DNA from: Clostridia bacterium
GTDB taxonomy: Bacteria > Bacillota > Clostridia > Oscillospirales > Acutalibacteraceae
Reading direction: 5' to 3'
Length of the DNA stretch: 54,115 nt
NCBI GenBank assembly: GCA_017473925.1
Contig: JAFUIY010000008.1
Span: 1 to 54,115, forward strand
This document shows, piece by piece, positions 52,780 to 54,115 of the stretch. The stretch's first letter is position 1, and the number at the start of each line of letters is the position of its first letter. The notes below the pieces were generated by a model that was not told the origin of the DNA, searched no databases, and was given only the letters and a program-made list of their open reading frames with translations. The position numbers and the translations under genes were made by a program.

Positions 52780-53835
52780 TCAGAAAGAATTGTTGATTTC
52801 ATTGACAAGCTCGTCAAGAAGCTTGTCCTCGGGCACCTTTCTGAGTATTTCCCCTTTTTTGAAAATAAGTCCGCAGCCGTCACCGCCTGCAATACCGATA
52901 TCGGCTTCTCTTGCTTCTCCGGGACCGTTTACAATACAGCCCATGATTGCAACCGTGATTTCTTTATTGCAGTCCTTAAGCTTTTCCTCAGCTTCGGCTG
53001 CGAGCTTTATAAGGTCAATTTTTGTTCTTCCGCAGGTAGGGCATGAAACAAATTTTATACCCTTGTTACGAAGACCGAGAGCTTTTAAAAGGTCGTATGC
53101 CACATAAATTTCTTTTACGGGGTCTGCAGTGAGTGATATTCTCATTGTATCACCGATACCGTTGAGAAGCAATGCTCCGAGACCTGCAGAGGATTTGATT
53201 ATTCCCATCCTCTCTGTTCCTGCTTCCGTTACACCGATATGTAAGGGATAGTCACATTTTTCACCGACAATACTGTAGGCTTCAAAGGATTTCATTACAT
53301 CTGATGATTTGAGTGACAGAATTATATTGTCAAAATCAAATTTTTCAAGAAGTGAAGCATGATACATTGCGCTTTCGGCAAGTGCTTCGGGAGTAGGAGA
53401 GCCGTATTTTGCAAGAATCTCCTTTTCAAGAGAGCCTGAATTTACACCGATTCTTATGGGAATGTTCTTTTCTCTGCACTTGTCGGCAACGGCTTTTACC
53501 CTGTCATCTGAACCGATGTTGCCGGGGTTGATTCTGATTTTGTCAATTCCTGCCTCTGCACATTCGAGAGCAATTCTGTAATCAAAATGAATGTCAGCAA
53601 CAACGGGAATTGAAAGCTTTTCCTTGAGCTTGTATACGGTGTTGACGCAATCAAGGTCAGGAACAGCAGTTCTGATTATTTCACAGCCTGCCTTTTCAAG
53701 TCTTAATGCCTGTTCAACACAGGCGTCAGCATCTGATGCAAGAGTGTTGAGCATTGACTGTACTGCAATCGGGTGATTTCCGCCGATTGTGATGTTGCCT
53801 ATTTTAACTTCCTTTGCTTTTCGTCTTGTGTACAT
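52780..53835 (-). CDS. ispG: 4-hydroxy-3-methylbut-2-enyl diphosphate synthase
   Basis: This 351-residue iron-sulfur enzyme makes HMBPP in the MEP isoprenoid pathway. The TIM barrel opens with GGNHPIAVQSML and carries DIHFDYRIALE and RIGVNSGSLE. The cluster cysteines are in FVSCPTCGRTK and MGCIVNGPGEA. It starts at 53835 behind AAAGGTGAT; longer readings would take in a repeat sequence and are not supported. It is the first gene before the acyltransferase pair. Confidence 0.95.
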   Translation of the reverse strand: MYTRRKAKEVKIGNITIGGNHPIAVQSMLNTLASDADACVEQALRLEKAGCEIIRTAVPDLDCVNTVYKLKEKLSIPVVADIHFDYRIALECAEAGIDKIRINPGNIGSDDRVKAVADKCREKNIPIRIGVNSGSLEKEILAKYGSPTPEALAESAMYHASLLEKFDFDNIILSLKSSDVMKSFEAYSIVGEKCDYPLHIGVTEAGTERMGIIKSSAGLGALLLNGIGDTMRISLTADPVKEIYVAYDLLKALGLRNKGIKFVSCPTCGRTKIDLIKLAAEAEEKLKDCNKEITVAIMGCIVNGPGEAREADIGIAGGDGCGLIFKKGEILRKVPEDKLLDELVNEINNSF

Positions 53836-53851
53836 ATGATCACCTTTTGAT

Positions 53852-54115
53852 AAATCAGAATTTGTCGGGATAATGCACAATGCAAAATGCATAATGCACA
53901 ATTATATGTTTCTCATCGTATGGGCTGCCATTGGCAGTCCGTCGTAATACAAACATATTTCGTAGGGCGGCTTGCCCTCAAGCCGCCGATTGCGGAGTGT
54001 AACGGAGCAATAACGGTGGCACACCGTTCTATTACAACAAATTCAATATTCAGATTTGTCTGATAGTGGAAATCAAAGATTTCCAATTTGTCTTCGACAA
54101 ATCGGCGGGTTGAGG
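53852..54115 (+). repeat. Hairpin-rich repeat region at the window end
   Basis: About 260 non-coding bases. It starts with AAATCAGAATTTGTC, also present at 20746. CAAT/GCAT-type short repeats follow, then five compact hairpins at 53923-53940, 53966-53987 (GGCGGCTT/AAGCCGCC), 54012-54028, 54068-54084 and 54086-54102. It continues past the window edge. It lies upstream of ispG, so the ispG promoter must be in it or beyond. Confidence 0.6.

Noticed and set aside
52780-53901. Longer ispG reading starting at 53901
   Set aside because: The extra 22 residues (MCIMHFALCIIPT...) are a translation of the repeat element; the ribosome site and the family N-terminus point to 53835.
1-54115. CRISPR array, tRNA or rRNA genes, phage or IS transposase
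   Set aside because: No regular spaced direct repeats, cloverleaf with conserved TTC-loop, rRNA core sequence or transposase/integrase motif was found.

Overview
The window looks like chromosomal DNA of a low-to-moderate GC, Gram-positive gut-type Clostridium relative, most likely an Oscillospiraceae/Ruminococcaceae member. The reasons are the TIGR03960-type radical SAM gene followed by a DUF2344 gene, the rplS-lepB-rbgA-rnhB-yraN order, a DUF1540 mini-protein, strong Shine-Dalgarno (SD) sites with sigma-A style promoters, many glycoside hydrolases and a secreted muramidase that ends in a type I dockerin. No rRNA, tRNA, CRISPR array, insertion sequence or phage gene was seen. Everything is read by eye; no database search was run.

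Layout. Bases 1-15.9 kb are mostly on the + strand and housekeeping: an HTH regulator, a lipoprotein, radical SAM protein plus DUF2344 partner, L19 leader and rplS, three tandem signal peptidase I genes, rbgA, rnhB, yraN, a membrane dipeptidase, thrC, a DUF1540 gene (- strand), a metallophosphoesterase, and tig-clpP-clpX. From 15.9 to 22 kb lie two alpha/beta hydrolases, a nitroreductase and a large GH38 alpha-mannosidase. From 30.97 down to 21.9 kb a - strand run encodes an acetyltransferase, an unrecognised polytopic membrane protein, a HAD phosphatase, a GH13 alpha-glucosidase, a lipase-like hydrolase, an AT-rich orphan and two beta-propeller proteins. From 31.1 to 36.1 kb a + strand sugar operon holds a Gfo/Idh oxidoreductase, a beta-helix protein and a GH106-like hydrolase with a frameshift near its 3' end.

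The most interesting part is the - strand unit from 45.76 down to 37.33 kb. It starts at a near-consensus promoter, ends at a clear terminator, and holds seven tightly packed genes: D-amino-acid aminotransferase, alanine racemase, DMT-family transporter, glycyl radical enzyme activase, glycyl radical enzyme, FGGY sugar kinase, and a mannose-6-phosphate isomerase-like protein. The glycyl radical enzyme has a C-x-E active site but an odd radical-loop motif (RIHGT where RVxGY is usual). I could not place it in a known substrate class, so this operon is my candidate for an undescribed pathway.

The last 9 kb (- strand) carry a NitT/TauT-type ABC transporter with a Crp/Fnr-family regulator whose consensus promoter is overlapped by a perfect inverted repeat, a dockerin-bearing GH25 muramidase, and an ispG operon with a condensation-domain acyltransferase and a zinc-ribbon membrane protein. 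Four intergenic sites carry related short AT-rich hairpin repeats that look like a non-coding mobile repeat family.
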